From: Chitinophagaceae bacterium
GTDB taxonomy: Bacteria > Bacteroidota > Bacteroidia > Chitinophagales > Chitinophagaceae
Length of the DNA stretch: 64,000 nucleotides
NCBI GenBank assembly: GCA_009996675.1
Contig: JAACZQ010000009.1
Coordinates: 1-64,000, forward strand
Direction: 5' to 3'
Shown here: positions 8,338 to 17,721 of the stretch, in pieces
Layout: each line of letters opens with the position of its first letter
How positions within the stretch are numbered: position 1 is the first letter of the stretch
Notes under the pieces: model-generated
Database searches by the model: none
What the model saw: only the letters and a program-made list of their open reading frames with translations
Told to the model about the DNA's origin: nothing
Position numbers and translations under genes: made by a program

Positions 8338-8356
8338 ATGACCTGTACGGGGTCAT
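8338..8356. promoter_or_regulatory. inverted repeat upstream of the peptide genes
   Basis: ATGACC (8338-8343) and GGTCAT (8351-8356) form a 6-bp inverted repeat with a 7-bp spacer, about 32-50 bp upstream of the first peptide start codon. It could be an operator for the adjacent HTH protein or part of the leader RNA. Six-bp repeats arise by chance, so support is weak. No clear TAnnTTTG promoter is visible on the minus strand in this gap. Confidence 0.3.
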
Positions 8357-8418
8357 GGGCATACAGACAATCATCCCATTCCGCGAACGGAGAATCTGAT
8401 CATCATCACATACCGTTA

Positions 8419-8679
8419 TTAAGGAGGATCTGCAGGCTCCTCCTTCGTTGCCGAATAACAAAATCCCAACTTGAAACAACCATCCTCCTCATAATAGTAG
8501 GTCTTCTTGTATTTATTGTACCGGATCGGCGCACCCAGTCGCTTCATGATACTCAGATACGCAAAGAGCGTGGTCTGTGATATGTCCAGCTTTAACGCCA
8601 TTGCAGCCGGACTACCAGTACACCGCCGCAGGATCAGCTCATCCATCTTTTGGAGATTACTTATTGCCAGTCGGGTCAT
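8419..8679 (-). CDS. small helix-turn-helix protein, likely regulator of the peptide cluster
   Basis: 86 residues from the ATG at 8679; the frame continues upstream, but that part does not look coding. A winged-HTH-like region spans about residues 8-50 (MDELILRRCTG...LDISQTTLFAYLSIMKRLG), followed by a wing-like basic segment (IRYNKYKKTYYYEED). It ends with an Asp/Pro-rich tail. Small DNA-binding proteins of this build next to secreted-peptide genes usually act as local regulators. It is first in the minus-strand order: HTH, two peptides, CPBP, HlyD, C39 exporter. An 8-bp perfect inverted repeat (8421-8428/8438-8445) overlaps its last codons. No ligand or sensing domain is visible. Confidence 0.65.
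   Translation of the reverse strand: MTRLAISNLQKMDELILRRCTGSPAAMALKLDISQTTLFAYLSIMKRLGAPIRYNKYKKTYYYEEDGCFKLGFCYSATKEEPADPP
8421..8445. repeat. inverted repeat AAGGAGGA/TCCTCCTT
   Basis: The perfect 8-bp arms 8421-8428 and 8438-8445 enclose a 9-nt loop at the 3' end of the HTH gene. There is no T-run on either side, so it is not a normal terminator. A stable RNA hairpin or a regulator binding site is possible. Confidence 0.45.
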
Positions 8680-8767
8680 AACAGTGTGTTTTGATACAGC
8701 CAAATTAGTATGCCGACGGACCCCAAAAAATAGTAGAACTACCTGTTTTTGATACGACAAATACCTG

Positions 8768-8801
8768 TTTGTTGTACCTAAGATTTTATCCATTAACTTT
8801 A
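8768..8801 (+). promoter_or_regulatory. putative Bacteroidetes-type promoter of porZ
   Basis: TTTG at 8768-8771 and TAACTTTA at 8794-8801 are separated by 22 bp, close to the consensus TTTG-N17-23-TAnnTTTG (last base differs). The -7 box ends 4 bp before the ATG at 8806, so the leader would be very short. Confidence 0.4.
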
Positions 8802-8805
8802 ATTG

Positions 8806-11103
8806 ATGCAAGCAAGAATGCTGATCTATAGCCTGTTGTTGTGCGTATACGGTTCCCTCAACGCGCAAATACCGCCCATTGGTCAATGGCGCGAACACCT
8901 GAACTACCAGCAAGCCATCCAGGTAGTGAAAGGCGGTAACCGTATTTTCTGTGCCACCAGCAGCGCCCTCTTCAGCCTCAACACCAGCCTGGATGTGCAG
9001 CGATACAGTAAAATCACCGGCCTGAATGAAGTAGGCATCAATACCATCGGATGGGATGAGCAGGGCAACCAGCTACTCATTGCCTATACCAACAGCAATA
9101 TGGATGTGCTGAAAGATGGTATCGTACATAATATCGGCGATATTCAACGCAGTACCCTCCCCGGGGATAAAACCATCTTTCGCATTTTTACGGCGAATGG
9201 ATTGGCTTATATCAGTACCGGCCTGGGTATTGTTGTTGCCGATCTTACCAAATATGAAATCAAAGACAGCTGGATCATTGGTAACAATGGCAGCAAAACA
9301 CGCGTATTTGATTTCGCCAGTACTACCAATGCTTATTTTGCTGCAACAGAAGAAGGCTTGAAAACCTGTCTGCGCAATAACAATCCGGCCGATTACCGCA
9401 ACTGGAACCTGCTGAGCAATAGCAGTAACCTGCCCGCTGGCAGCTGTGAGCAGGTAGCTATTTTCAACAATGAAATACTGGTACGCAAAAACGATTCCCT
9501 CTTCCTGCGCAACGGACAAAACTGGCAGTTATGGTATACCGATGCAGCCTGGCCAATAACCGCAACAAATGTTTCGGGTAATAAAGTGCTGGTTTCGCAG
9601 CGTACCCCCGGCGGTGCAGCCCGCGTGATTGTGCTGAATGCCAATGGCGGTATAGATCAGATCATAACACAGAACGGCGTTATTTCTTTTCCCCGTTCTG
9701 CTTTACAAGACGGCAATTACACCTGGGTGGCCGATCAGTTTGGAGGACTATCAAGATTTGGCAATGGTACAGAACGTTTTATTCCCAATGGTCCGCCCGG
9801 TACAGCCACCGGAGAAATGGTGAGTAATGGCAAACACCTGTATGCCACGGCCGGCAGCATCAATGAAGCCTGGAATTATTTATTCAACAGAGAGGGTGTA
9901 TTTGATTTCAGTAATGAACAATGGAGCTACCAGGGTTATTTCAATAAACCGGTGCTGGACTCCGTGCTTGATTTCATCACCGTTACCATCGACCCGCGTA
10001 ACGAACAGGTATGGGCCGGCAGCTATGGTGGCGGACTGGTTCGTTTCAATAATCAACAAATCACTATCTTCAAATCAGCCAACAGCAGCCTGCGTCCTGC
10101 TATTGGAGATCCCGGCAGTATACGTGTCAGTGGCCTGGCTTTCGACAGTAAACAACAACTCTGGGTCAGCAATTACGGCGCCGCACAAAACCTTAGTGTA
10201 CGCAAAACCGACAGCAGCTGGAAATCCTTCAGCATTCCTTTTACGCATCTTGAGAATGCAGTTGCACAGATAGTAGTGGATGACCTCGATCAGTTATGGA
10301 TACAGAGTCCTAAAGGGAATGGATTGTTTTGTTATAACCCCGGTAATAATATCGATTTGCTGAATGATGATCAATGGAAATATTACCGGCAAGGTGCGGG
10401 ACTCGGTAATTTACCCAGCAACAATGTGTATTCGCTGGTGAAAGATAAGAACGGGTATATCTGGGTGGGAACCGACCGGGGTATTGGTATTATCCAGTGC
10501 CCTGAAAATGTTTTCGGGCAAGGCGGGTGTGAAGCCATTCAGCCCATTGTACAACAGGATCGTTTTGCGGGTTTATTATTCAAGGATGAACGGGTACAAT
10601 CCATGGCTGTGGACGGTGCCAACCGAAAATGGGTAGGCACCAAAAACGGTGTCTGGCTGATATCCCCAAACGGAGATAAAATCATTTATCGTTTTACCGC
10701 AGAAAACAGTCCCTTACTCAACAATGATGTTCGTAAAATAACTATTGATCCCCTGACGGGTGAAGTATTCATTGCCACATTGAATGGCATCTGCAGTTTC
10801 AGAAGTACCGCTACCGAAGGCGGCAGTAAAAACCAGGATGTACAGGTATTTCCCAATCCCGTACCGCCAGGTTACAATGGTACAATTGCCATACGCGGAC
10901 TGGTCAATAATGCTTTGGTTAAAATTACGGAACTCAATGGCCGGTTGGTATTTCAAACCCGCGCATTGGGCGGACAGGCGGTTTGGGATGGCCGGCATTA
11001 TACCGGTACCAAAGCCGCCAGTGGTATTTACCTGGTGATTGTGCGTGATGATAGTGGTGCAGAACGCATGGTAACCAAACTCATCATCACACAGGGAAGA
11101 TGA
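8806..11103 (+). CDS. porZ: PorZ-like type IX secretion protein (beta-propeller)
   Basis: 765 residues. The signal peptide ends near SLNAQ. The start of the mature protein, IGQWREHLNYQQAIQV, and GLNEVGINTIGW resemble the N-terminus of PorZ, the cell-surface type IX secretion component that helps deliver the A-LPS anchor to cargo. Two-component-regulator-type propeller blades follow, for example GYIWVGTDRGIGII and NRKWVGTKNGVWLI. The last 85 residues form a type IX C-terminal sorting domain (VFPNPV... then GIYLVIV). No other Por/Spr genes lie in the window. A TTG at 8803 and an ATG at 8818 are alternative starts. A generic two-component propeller protein exported by the same system is the main alternative. 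Confidence 0.8.
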   Translation: MQARMLIYSLLLCVYGSLNAQIPPIGQWREHLNYQQAIQVVKGGNRIFCATSSALFSLNTSLDVQRYSKITGLNEVGINTIGWDEQGNQLLIAYTNSNMDVLKDGIVHNIGDIQRSTLPGDKTIFRIFTANGLAYISTGLGIVVADLTKYEIKDSWIIGNNGSKTRVFDFASTTNAYFAATEEGLKTCLRNNNPADYRNWNLLSNSSNLPAGSCEQVAIFNNEILVRKNDSLFLRNGQNWQLWYTDAAWPITATNVSGNKVLVSQRTPGGAARVIVLNANGGIDQIITQNGVISFPRSALQDGNYTWVADQFGGLSRFGNGTERFIPNGPPGTATGEMVSNGKHLYATAGSINEAWNYLFNREGVFDFSNEQWSYQGYFNKPVLDSVLDFITVTIDPRNEQVWAGSYGGGLVRFNNQQITIFKSANSSLRPAIGDPGSIRVSGLAFDSKQQLWVSNYGAAQNLSVRKTDSSWKSFSIPFTHLENAVAQIVVDDLDQLWIQSPKGNGLFCYNPGNNIDLLNDDQWKYYRQGAGLGNLPSNNVYSLVKDKNGYIWVGTDRGIGIIQCPENVFGQGGCEAIQPIVQQDRFAGLLFKDERVQSMAVDGANRKWVGTKNGVWLISPNGDKIIYRFTAENSPLLNNDVRKITIDPLTGEVFIATLNGICSFRSTATEGGSKNQDVQVFPNPVPPGYNGTIAIRGLVNNALVKITELNGRLVFQTRALGGQAVWDGRHYTGTKAASGIYLVIVRDDSGAERMVTKLIITQGR

Positions 11104-11131
11104 GTTTGGTTGGCAGTAATCGCCCTATCTA

Positions 11132-13570
11132 TTAATCGTCGTCCTTATCCCGCTTGTCCAGTTGTCTGAAAAAAGCAGCCCTTCTTGGTCCCGGGAACGG
11201 AATCTTATCCCCCTTGATGGCATGCCATAATACAATATTGAATTCCAGATCGGGCACCGCATCTTCCTTGGCCAGGTTGAACAATTCGGAACGACGCTGC
11301 CATTCATTGGTTACGTTGTTTTTCTCGTTCAGGTTTACATAAGGTTGTATGGAGGCAAAAGCTGTTGTATTGGCTTCTTTGGAAAAGCAGCGCCACATGG
11401 GTGTAGCTGCGGCATCAAACTGTGTCATGGGAGGTATCCCCAATATCAGTTCCATGGTACGCAGCATGGAAGAAGTTGAATACGGTGTATGATCTACATA
11501 ACGGCGTTTCACAAAACCACCCGCCACATAGGCTGTACTCCGATGTGCATCTACGTGATCGGCTCCGTTCTGTGCATCGTCTTCAATAATAAACACTGCT
11601 GTTTCTTTCCAGATGGGACTCTGACTTAAATGTTCAATGAACAGTCCCACTGCATAATCATTGTCCGCCACATGTGCAAATGGCGTCGGACGTCCCTTGC
11701 GCAAGCCTTCGGTATGGTCATTGGAAAAACGAACCGAATTAAACCTGGGTACCGCACCTACACGCAATAATGAATCGAATTCGCGCTTCCACTGATAAAA
11801 ACGGGTTGTATCTTTCACGCTGTTGTTATAACCGGTATAATATGGGCAATAATGTCCTTTTAATACCGGAATATTGGGCTTATAGTCATCAGCAAACTCG
11901 CCATAGGTGCGATAGCTTACACCGGCCTTGCGACAATGATCCCAGATAAAGCCACCTTTATTATTAGCCGCTTCGCGATGGCCTTCTGCATCATAGGGAC
12001 CGCCCCTGCCTCCATAACTGTTCACCCAGTTCTTTTCCAGGAAATCGGTTGCATAGGCGCCCATGGTCCAGTTATGCCCGTCTGCACTCACTTCCCCATC
12101 CACATAAAAATTATCGAGTAATACAAATTCTCTGGCAAGCTTGTGCTGGTTGGGTGTAATGTTTTCACCAAACAGTACGAGGGAAGGATCGCCGTTTCCT
12201 TCCTTGATATCACCCAGTACCTGATCATAGGTTCTGTTTTCCTTGATCACATAAAATACATATTTGATGGGACTGGGATCGCCCACTTTACGCGGAATAG
12301 GGTTACCTTCCTCACCTCCCGGTTCCATTTCAGTGGTTTTATTGTAACGGGTATTGCGATATACCTGGCGTGCGTACACCGACATCTGTGCAGCTGTAGG
12401 TTTATCAATAATACTCATGGTTCCCTTGAAGAGTCCCGCAATGTATTGCACCTGTTTGGGCAGATTGGGATCTCCCTGCTGGTAAATCACCTGCTGCGAC
12501 TTACCCAATGGATCAGGACCAAAGGGATTGGCCTGTGAAGAAAACCCTTTTCCATTGGCTACATAAATGCGATTGGATACTACTTTCACCGCAGTTGGGT
12601 ACCATCCTACCGGAATAAATCCGAGACTTTTACTGGCAGCCGGCTTGCTCACATCAAAAACAGCGAGACAATTATTATCGGCATTGGCTACATACAATGT
12701 TTTTTCATCGCCACTCAATGCCAGTCCGTTTGAAGTTGAACCCGGAGGCGCATCGGGATACAATGCGGTATTCAGTGTTTCAATAACTTTCCCGCTTTTG
12801 GTATCAATAACAGATACGTTGTTATCGTTGGCATTGGCTACATACAAACGTTTTCCATCTTTGGTAAGAACCAGATCGTTTGGATTATCGCCCACACGTG
12901 TTGTACGCACCAGTTGTTTGATTTTGGTATCAAAAGTATATACGAGGTCACATCCCCAGCAACTGATATAAAGCTTCCCGGCATCGGGTGAAAGTTTACA
13001 GGCATACGCTTCTCCGGCCAGCGGAATATTCTGCAGTATTTTTTTGGTGCGCAGATCAATGATGTATAAACTATTGTCTTCTTTGGTTACTACATACAGC
13101 AGTTGCGCCGCGTCGTCAATATCCATACCTGCTGGTCCGATCCGGTTGGGCCATTTTGCACCCAGCACCAGGCTATCGGACAAAGTCAGTTTACCGTCTT
13201 TAACATCGTAAACATTAACCTGATTATTATGACCACCGGATGCGTACAATTTCTTGGCATCGGCACTAAACACTAACCCATACCAGCTACGGTCAATGAT
13301 CTTGGTATCGAGGATTGTTTCCTTAACCGGATCGATGAGCTGAATACTTTGTACACTCTGACCATTATTGGTAACCGCCATGAGTTTACCCGATTTGCTG
13401 ACGGCAATATTCAGGGGCAGATCGCCCAGGGGCAGGCTTCGTCCGGCGGGCGACAGGCTCCAGCCATTGGGTAATACTGTTAATTCTTTGGTTTGTTTGG
13501 GTTGCGCCTGGAGTTGGACACCCACCAGCAGGGTTAGTACCGGAATGATTATTTGCTTCAACATGTGCAT
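11132..13570 (-). CDS. YncE-type beta-propeller/phosphoesterase fusion
   Basis: 812 residues. A signal peptide (ending near LQAQ) is followed by a YVTN/YncE-type propeller to about residue 380, with repeats such as RLYVANANDNNVSVIDTKSG and KTLYVANADNNCLAVFD. A C-terminal alkaline-phosphatase/phosphoesterase-superfamily domain follows (about 420-800), with KENRTYDQVLGD, DGEVSADGHNW and EDDAQNGADHVDAHRS carrying the likely metal-binding Asp/His residues. This bifunctional architecture is common in Bacteroidota. The substrate is unknown; a secreted phosphodiesterase or phosphatase is likely. It converges with porZ and is a single gene. Confidence 0.85.
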   Translation of the reverse strand: MHMLKQIIIPVLTLLVGVQLQAQPKQTKELTVLPNGWSLSPAGRSLPLGDLPLNIAVSKSGKLMAVTNNGQSVQSIQLIDPVKETILDTKIIDRSWYGLVFSADAKKLYASGGHNNQVNVYDVKDGKLTLSDSLVLGAKWPNRIGPAGMDIDDAAQLLYVVTKEDNSLYIIDLRTKKILQNIPLAGEAYACKLSPDAGKLYISCWGCDLVYTFDTKIKQLVRTTRVGDNPNDLVLTKDGKRLYVANANDNNVSVIDTKSGKVIETLNTALYPDAPPGSTSNGLALSGDEKTLYVANADNNCLAVFDVSKPAASKSLGFIPVGWYPTAVKVVSNRIYVANGKGFSSQANPFGPDPLGKSQQVIYQQGDPNLPKQVQYIAGLFKGTMSIIDKPTAAQMSVYARQVYRNTRYNKTTEMEPGGEEGNPIPRKVGDPSPIKYVFYVIKENRTYDQVLGDIKEGNGDPSLVLFGENITPNQHKLAREFVLLDNFYVDGEVSADGHNWTMGAYATDFLEKNWVNSYGGRGGPYDAEGHREAANNKGGFIWDHCRKAGVSYRTYGEFADDYKPNIPVLKGHYCPYYTGYNNSVKDTTRFYQWKREFDSLLRVGAVPRFNSVRFSNDHTEGLRKGRPTPFAHVADNDYAVGLFIEHLSQSPIWKETAVFIIEDDAQNGADHVDAHRSTAYVAGGFVKRRYVDHTPYSTSSMLRTMELILGIPPMTQFDAAATPMWRCFSKEANTTAFASIQPYVNLNEKNNVTNEWQRRSELFNLAKEDAVPDLEFNIVLWHAIKGDKIPFPGPRRAAFFRQLDKRDKDDD

Positions 13571-13651
13571 GCATTTTATGCAGGTATAAAGCTATGCATA
13601 AAAACACGCAACCTTGTAACCTAAACGTTATGAATTCGGTGAATACCGGTT

Positions 13652-14245
13652 TTATTGTTTATTGTAATCATACGAGCGCTGAACAAAGAACTTCAGGCTG
13701 CCGCGCTCGCCGGGACGAATGGTGTACATGACCTGCCGCATTTTCCCCGTAGGTGTTATCACCTGTGTGGTTGAGTCGGTGGTATACAGGGGGAAACGGC
13801 GGATCAGTTGTCCTTCCATCAGCATAAACTGGTCATAGCCTTTATACCCATCCCGCAATTTGGGATCGTCTATAATATCGGGGAAAAGTATGGGTTTAAC
13901 AGAAGTGTTGGCATCGGAACTGATCCCAACCACATTTCCTTTGGGGATGGAATCATTGGTCACCAGGTAAATGACCAGGTCGGGAAAATTATCGCGGTTC
14001 AGGTCATCTACTTCCGCCCTGGCCACACGCCCCTTCACTTCAAAACTGAATTCGCGCATATTGGCATCAAATCCCAGCGGCTCAACAGTCAGCATATTTT
14101 TTTCCGGGTTATTGTTCCGGGTAGTAACCCGATAACCGGCTTTACCCACTTTCATGGTGGTATCAAATCGCTTGGATTGCGCCTGTACACCCAATAATGT
14201 CATCAGGGCAAATCCCAATAAGAACAGCTGCTTGCTTCCTGCCAT
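13652..14245 (-). CDS. secreted protein of unknown function
   Basis: 197 residues from the ATG at 14245; a TTG at 14263 is the only upstream option. The signal peptide MAGSKQLFLLGFALMTLLG ends near VQAQ. The mature protein is beta-rich and holds DDLNRDNFPDLVIYL, which resembles the Ca-binding FG-GAP/VCBS loop (D-x-N-x-D-x-x-x-D). It is followed by two lines of similar strand pattern and a basic C-terminus. It lies 15 bp after the icmF stop on the same strand and could be cotranscribed. A periplasmic binding or inhibitor-type protein is possible; no family is claimed. Confidence 0.6.
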   Translation of the reverse strand: MAGSKQLFLLGFALMTLLGVQAQSKRFDTTMKVGKAGYRVTTRNNNPEKNMLTVEPLGFDANMREFSFEVKGRVARAEVDDLNRDNFPDLVIYLVTNDSIPKGNVVGISSDANTSVKPILFPDIIDDPKLRDGYKGYDQFMLMEGQLIRRFPLYTTDSTTQVITPTGKMRQVMYTIRPGERGSLKFFVQRSYDYNKQ

Positions 14246-14278
14246 GGATATTTTTGTGGTCAAGATAATTAAAATTAA

Positions 14279-17200
14279 TTACATGTTCCGGCGATACTGT
14301 CCCCCCACTTCATAGAGGGCATGTGTAATTTGTCCGAGTGAACAGTATTTCACCGCTTCCATCAGGGCGTCAAACAGGTTTTCATTGCGAATAGCCGTTT
14401 GTTTGAGTAATGCCAGCTGTTCATTAACCTTGGCATCATTGCGCTTCCAGAACGCATGCAGGTTTTGAATCTGCTGCTCTTTTTCTTCTGTAGTGGATCG
14501 AATGACTTCACCGGGTAATATTGTAGGACTTCCTTTTTTATTGAGGAAGGTATTCACCCCAATCAATGGCAATTCGCCGGTATGTTTCAGGGTTTCATAA
14601 TGCAGGCTTTCTTCCTGGATTTTATTCCGCTGGTACATACGCTCCATAGCACCCAGTACACCACCCCTGTCTGTAATCCGCTCAAATTCTAACAATACGG
14701 CTTCTTCTACCAGGTCTGTTAATTCTTCTATAGCAAAACTACCCTGGATAAAATTCTCTGTTTTGGCCGATCCCAGTTCACGGTTAATGATCAGTTGTAT
14801 CGCCATTGCCCTGCGCACACTTTCTTCAGTTGGTGTGGTGATGGCTTCATCGTAGGCATTGGTATGAAGGCTGTTACAGTTATCATAAATGGCATACAAA
14901 GCCTGCAGTGTGGTTCTGATATCGTTGAAATCTATTTCCTGCGCATGCAAACTGCGTCCGCTGGTCTGGATATGGTATTTCAGTTTCTGTGAACGATCAT
15001 TCCCCTTGTATTTGTTCTTCATGGCTTTTGCCCAGATGCGGCGTGCAACACGGCCAATCACACTGTATTCAGGGTCCATGCCATTGCTGAAGAAAAAAGA
15101 GAGATTGGGGGCAAAATCATCAATATGCATACCGCGGCTCAGGTAATATTCCACATAGGTGAATCCGTTCGCCAGTGTAAATGCCAGCTGCGTAATGGGA
15201 TTGGCGCCTGCTTCTGCAATATGGTAACCACTGATGCTGACGCTATAAAAATTACGCACTTTGTGATCAATGAAATAAGATTGTACATCTCCCATCAGCT
15301 TCAAGGCAAATTCTGTTGAGAAGATACAGGTGTTCTGTGCCTGGTCTTCTTTCAGAATATCTGCCTGTACGGTTCCGCGTACCTGGGACAAAGCCTCTGC
15401 CTTAATGGCTGCATATACATCGGCCGGTAATACTTCATCACCACTCACACCCAGCAAGCGAAGTCCCAATCCATTATTACCCTCCGGCAATCTTTCGGGT
15501 GATGCGGGATTGTAATAAACCGGCTGTGGCAGGTGTTTGTATTTCTGACTAATGATGGCATTGACCCGCTCCCACTGTTTGTTTTCGTCGATCCATTTTT
15601 CACAAAGCTGGTCAATCGCAGCATTCATGAAGAAAGCAAGCAATATGGGTGCCGGACCATTGATGGTCATACTCACCGATGTTTTGGGATCACAGAGATC
15701 AAAGCCACTATATAGTTTCTTGGCATCATCCACAGTAGCAATACTTACACCACTATTACCAATCTTACCATAGATATCCGGACGCACAGCCGGGTCTTCT
15801 CCGTACAGTGTTACACTGTCGAACGCTGTTGACAATCGTATCGCCGGTTGTCCGAGTGATACATAGTGAAAACGCTTATTGGTTCGTTCCGGTCCGCCTT
15901 CACCGGCAAACATGCGTGTGGGATCTTCGCCCTGGCGCTTGAGTTCAAATACGCCTGCGGTATAGGGAAATTCGCCCGGCACATTTTCCTGTAATTGCCA
16001 GCGCAGGATATCGCCCCAGTCTTTGTAGCGGGGCAGTACTACTTTGGGTATACGGGTTTTGCTGAGAGAAGTAGTGGTAAGTGGCTGGCGGATCACTTTG
16101 CCGCGCACTTCGTATTCAAAGAAATCGGCCTTGTATTTGGCCACCAACCGGGGCCATTCTTCAATCAGTGCTTTGCATTGGGGGTGTAACTGCGCTTCCA
16201 GGTCTTTCTTCACTGCGGCAACCCCTTCTTTCAACCCGTCTTTCAGGGTTTCCAGCGTACCGGTGAGTTGATACAACCGAGTAGCAATGGCTGATTGTTC
16301 TGCCACCCACGCATCATAGCTGCGGTTATTCTCGGCAATTTCAGCAAGGTAGCGCACCCGTTTGGGTGGTATGATCTGCGACTGGGTAGTGGTTTCCGAG
16401 CTATGGCCATGCAAAGCGATTTCACCAAATGAAACAGCGGTTTTACGCTGGATCGCCAGTAAGAGTTGTTCAAACAATTCATTCACACCTGCATCATTGA
16501 ATTGTGCAGCAATGGTTCCTACAACCGGCAGTTCTTCATCTTTAGCCGACCATAAGCCATGGTTGCGTTTATATTGTTTGCGTACATCATGCAGTGCATC
16601 CAGTGCCCCTGCTTTATCGAATTTGTTGATACAGATGACATCTGCATAGTCGAGCATATTGATCTTCTCCAGTTGAGAAGCTGCGCCGTATTCGGGTGTC
16701 ATCACATATAAGCTAACATCACAGAAATCGAGGATAGAAGCATCGCTCTGTCCCACACCTGCCGATTCGAGGATGATAAAATCAAAAGCAGCTTCCCGGC
16801 AGATATCAATGGCTTCCTGCACATGTGCACTGAGCGCTGTATTATCATCACGGGTAGCCAGGCTGCGCATATAGGCTCGGTGATGAGAGATGGCATTCAT
16901 GCGGATACGATCGCCCAGCAACGCACCACCGGTTTTTTTCTTGGAAGGATCAACCGATATCACAGCAATGGTCTTATCCTGAAAATGCTGAAGATAGCGA
17001 CGCACAATTTCATCGGTCACAGAACTCTTTCCCGCACCACCGGTTCCCGTAATACCCAATACCGGTACTTTTTGCACGGGTGAGCCCGTTGCAGGAGCAG
17101 CACCATTTTCTGCATTGGTGATCTTACGGGCAATGGTACGGATGTCTTTTACTTCACCCAGTGTCATAGGGGTCTTGTATACACCTGTTCCGTTTAATGG

Positions 17201-17623
17201 GAAGTCACACTGACGGATCACATCTTCAATCATTCCCTCAAGACCCATCTGGCGGCCATCGTCGGGACTATAAATCCGGGTAATACCGTAATGGTGTAAT
17301 TCGCGTATTTCTTCCGGCAATATGGTACCACCGCCTCCGCCAAAGATTTTGATATGCCCGCAGCCATTCTGTTCCAGCAGGTCGCGCATGTATTTAAAGA
17401 ATTCAACGTGACCGCCCTGGTAACTGGTGATGGCAATACCCTGAGCATCTTCTTCAATGGCACACTCCACAATTTCCTGTACACTACGATTATGTCCCAG
17501 GTGAATGATTTCAGCACCTTTGGATTGCAGGATCCGGCGCATGATATTAATGGCAGCATCATGCCCGTCGAATAAACTGGCAGCGGTAACAATACGAATC
17601 TTATGGTTTGGCGTATACGACAT
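14279..17623 (-). CDS. icmF: fused isobutyryl-CoA mutase (IcmF-type)
   Basis: 1114 residues, the usual size of IcmF. Domains in order: an N-terminal cobalamin-binding domain ([14 protein letters not shown]12-ligand His), a G3E/MeaI-type GTPase chaperone (Walker [17 protein letters not shown] guanine motif) and the acyl-CoA mutase barrel ([38 protein letters not shown]). It interconverts branched and linear acyl-CoA esters such as isobutyryl-CoA and n-butyryl-CoA using adenosylcobalamin; the GTPase part loads and repairs the cofactor. Whether it acts on isobutyryl-, isovaleryl- or another acyl-CoA cannot be told from the sequence alone. It is monocistronic or followed by the small secreted protein gene. 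Confidence 0.93.
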   Translation of the reverse strand: MSYTPNHKIRIVTAASLFDGHDAAINIMRRILQSKGAEIIHLGHNRSVQEIVECAIEEDAQGIAITSYQGGHVEFFKYMRDLLEQNGCGHIKIFGGGGGTILPEEIRELHHYGITRIYSPDDGRQMGLEGMIEDVIRQCDFPLNGTGVYKTPMTLGEVKDIRTIARKITNAENGAAPATGSPVQKVPVLGITGTGGAGKSSVTDEIVRRYLQHFQDKTIAVISVDPSKKKTGGALLGDRIRMNAISHHRAYMRSLATRDDNTALSAHVQEAIDICREAAFDFIILESAGVGQSDASILDFCDVSLYVMTPEYGAASQLEKINMLDYADVICINKFDKAGALDALHDVRKQYKRNHGLWSAKDEELPVVGTIAAQFNDAGVNELFEQLLLAIQRKTAVSFGEIALHGHSSETTTQSQIIPPKRVRYLAEIAENNRSYDAWVAEQSAIATRLYQLTGTLETLKDGLKEGVAAVKKDLEAQLHPQCKALIEEWPRLVAKYKADFFEYEVRGKVIRQPLTTTSLSKTRIPKVVLPRYKDWGDILRWQLQENVPGEFPYTAGVFELKRQGEDPTRMFAGEGGPERTNKRFHYVSLGQPAIRLSTAFDSVTLYGEDPAVRPDIYGKIGNSGVSIATVDDAKKLYSGFDLCDPKTSVSMTINGPAPILLAFFMNAAIDQLCEKWIDENKQWERVNAIISQKYKHLPQPVYYNPASPERLPEGNNGLGLRLLGVSGDEVLPADVYAAIKAEALSQVRGTVQADILKEDQAQNTCIFSTEFALKLMGDVQSYFIDHKVRNFYSVSISGYHIAEAGANPITQLAFTLANGFTYVEYYLSRGMHIDDFAPNLSFFFSNGMDPEYSVIGRVARRIWAKAMKNKYKGNDRSQKLKYHIQTSGRSLHAQEIDFNDIRTTLQALYAIYDNCNSLHTNAYDEAITTPTEESVRRAMAIQLIINRELGSAKTENFIQGSFAIEELTDLVEEAVLLEFERITDRGGVLGAMERMYQRNKIQEESLHYETLKHTGELPLIGVNTFLNKKGSPTILPGEVIRSTTEEKEQQIQNLHAFWKRNDAKVNEQLALLKQTAIRNENLFDALMEAVKYCSLGQITHALYEVGGQYRRNM

Positions 17624-17644
17624 GTCCTCTGTTTAACTGGAGGT

Positions 17645-17652
17645 CAAAATTA
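17645..17652 (-). promoter_or_regulatory. -7 box of the icmF promoter
   Basis: On the minus strand this reads TAATTTTG, an exact match to TAnnTTTG, 21 bp before the icmF ATG. No good -33 TTTG is seen at the right distance. Confidence 0.4.
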
Positions 17653-17677
17653 CAATTTTCGGGGCTAATGGTTAACG

Positions 17678-17706
17678 TTTGTTAGTTTTTAAATAGCTTA
17701 GGTTTA
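17678..17706 (+). promoter_or_regulatory. putative promoter of the aldose epimerase gene
   Basis: TTTG (17678-17681), 17 bp, then TAGGTTTA (17699-17706), one base off the Bacteroidetes consensus. It ends 15 bp before the ATG at 17722. Confidence 0.4.
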
Positions 17707-17721
17707 CAGAAAGCATTATTT

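Noticed and set aside
8338-8580. 80-residue plus-strand frame opposite the HTH gene
   Set aside because: It overlaps the HTH gene on the other strand, has no recognisable domain and an odd His/Arg composition; judged a shadow.
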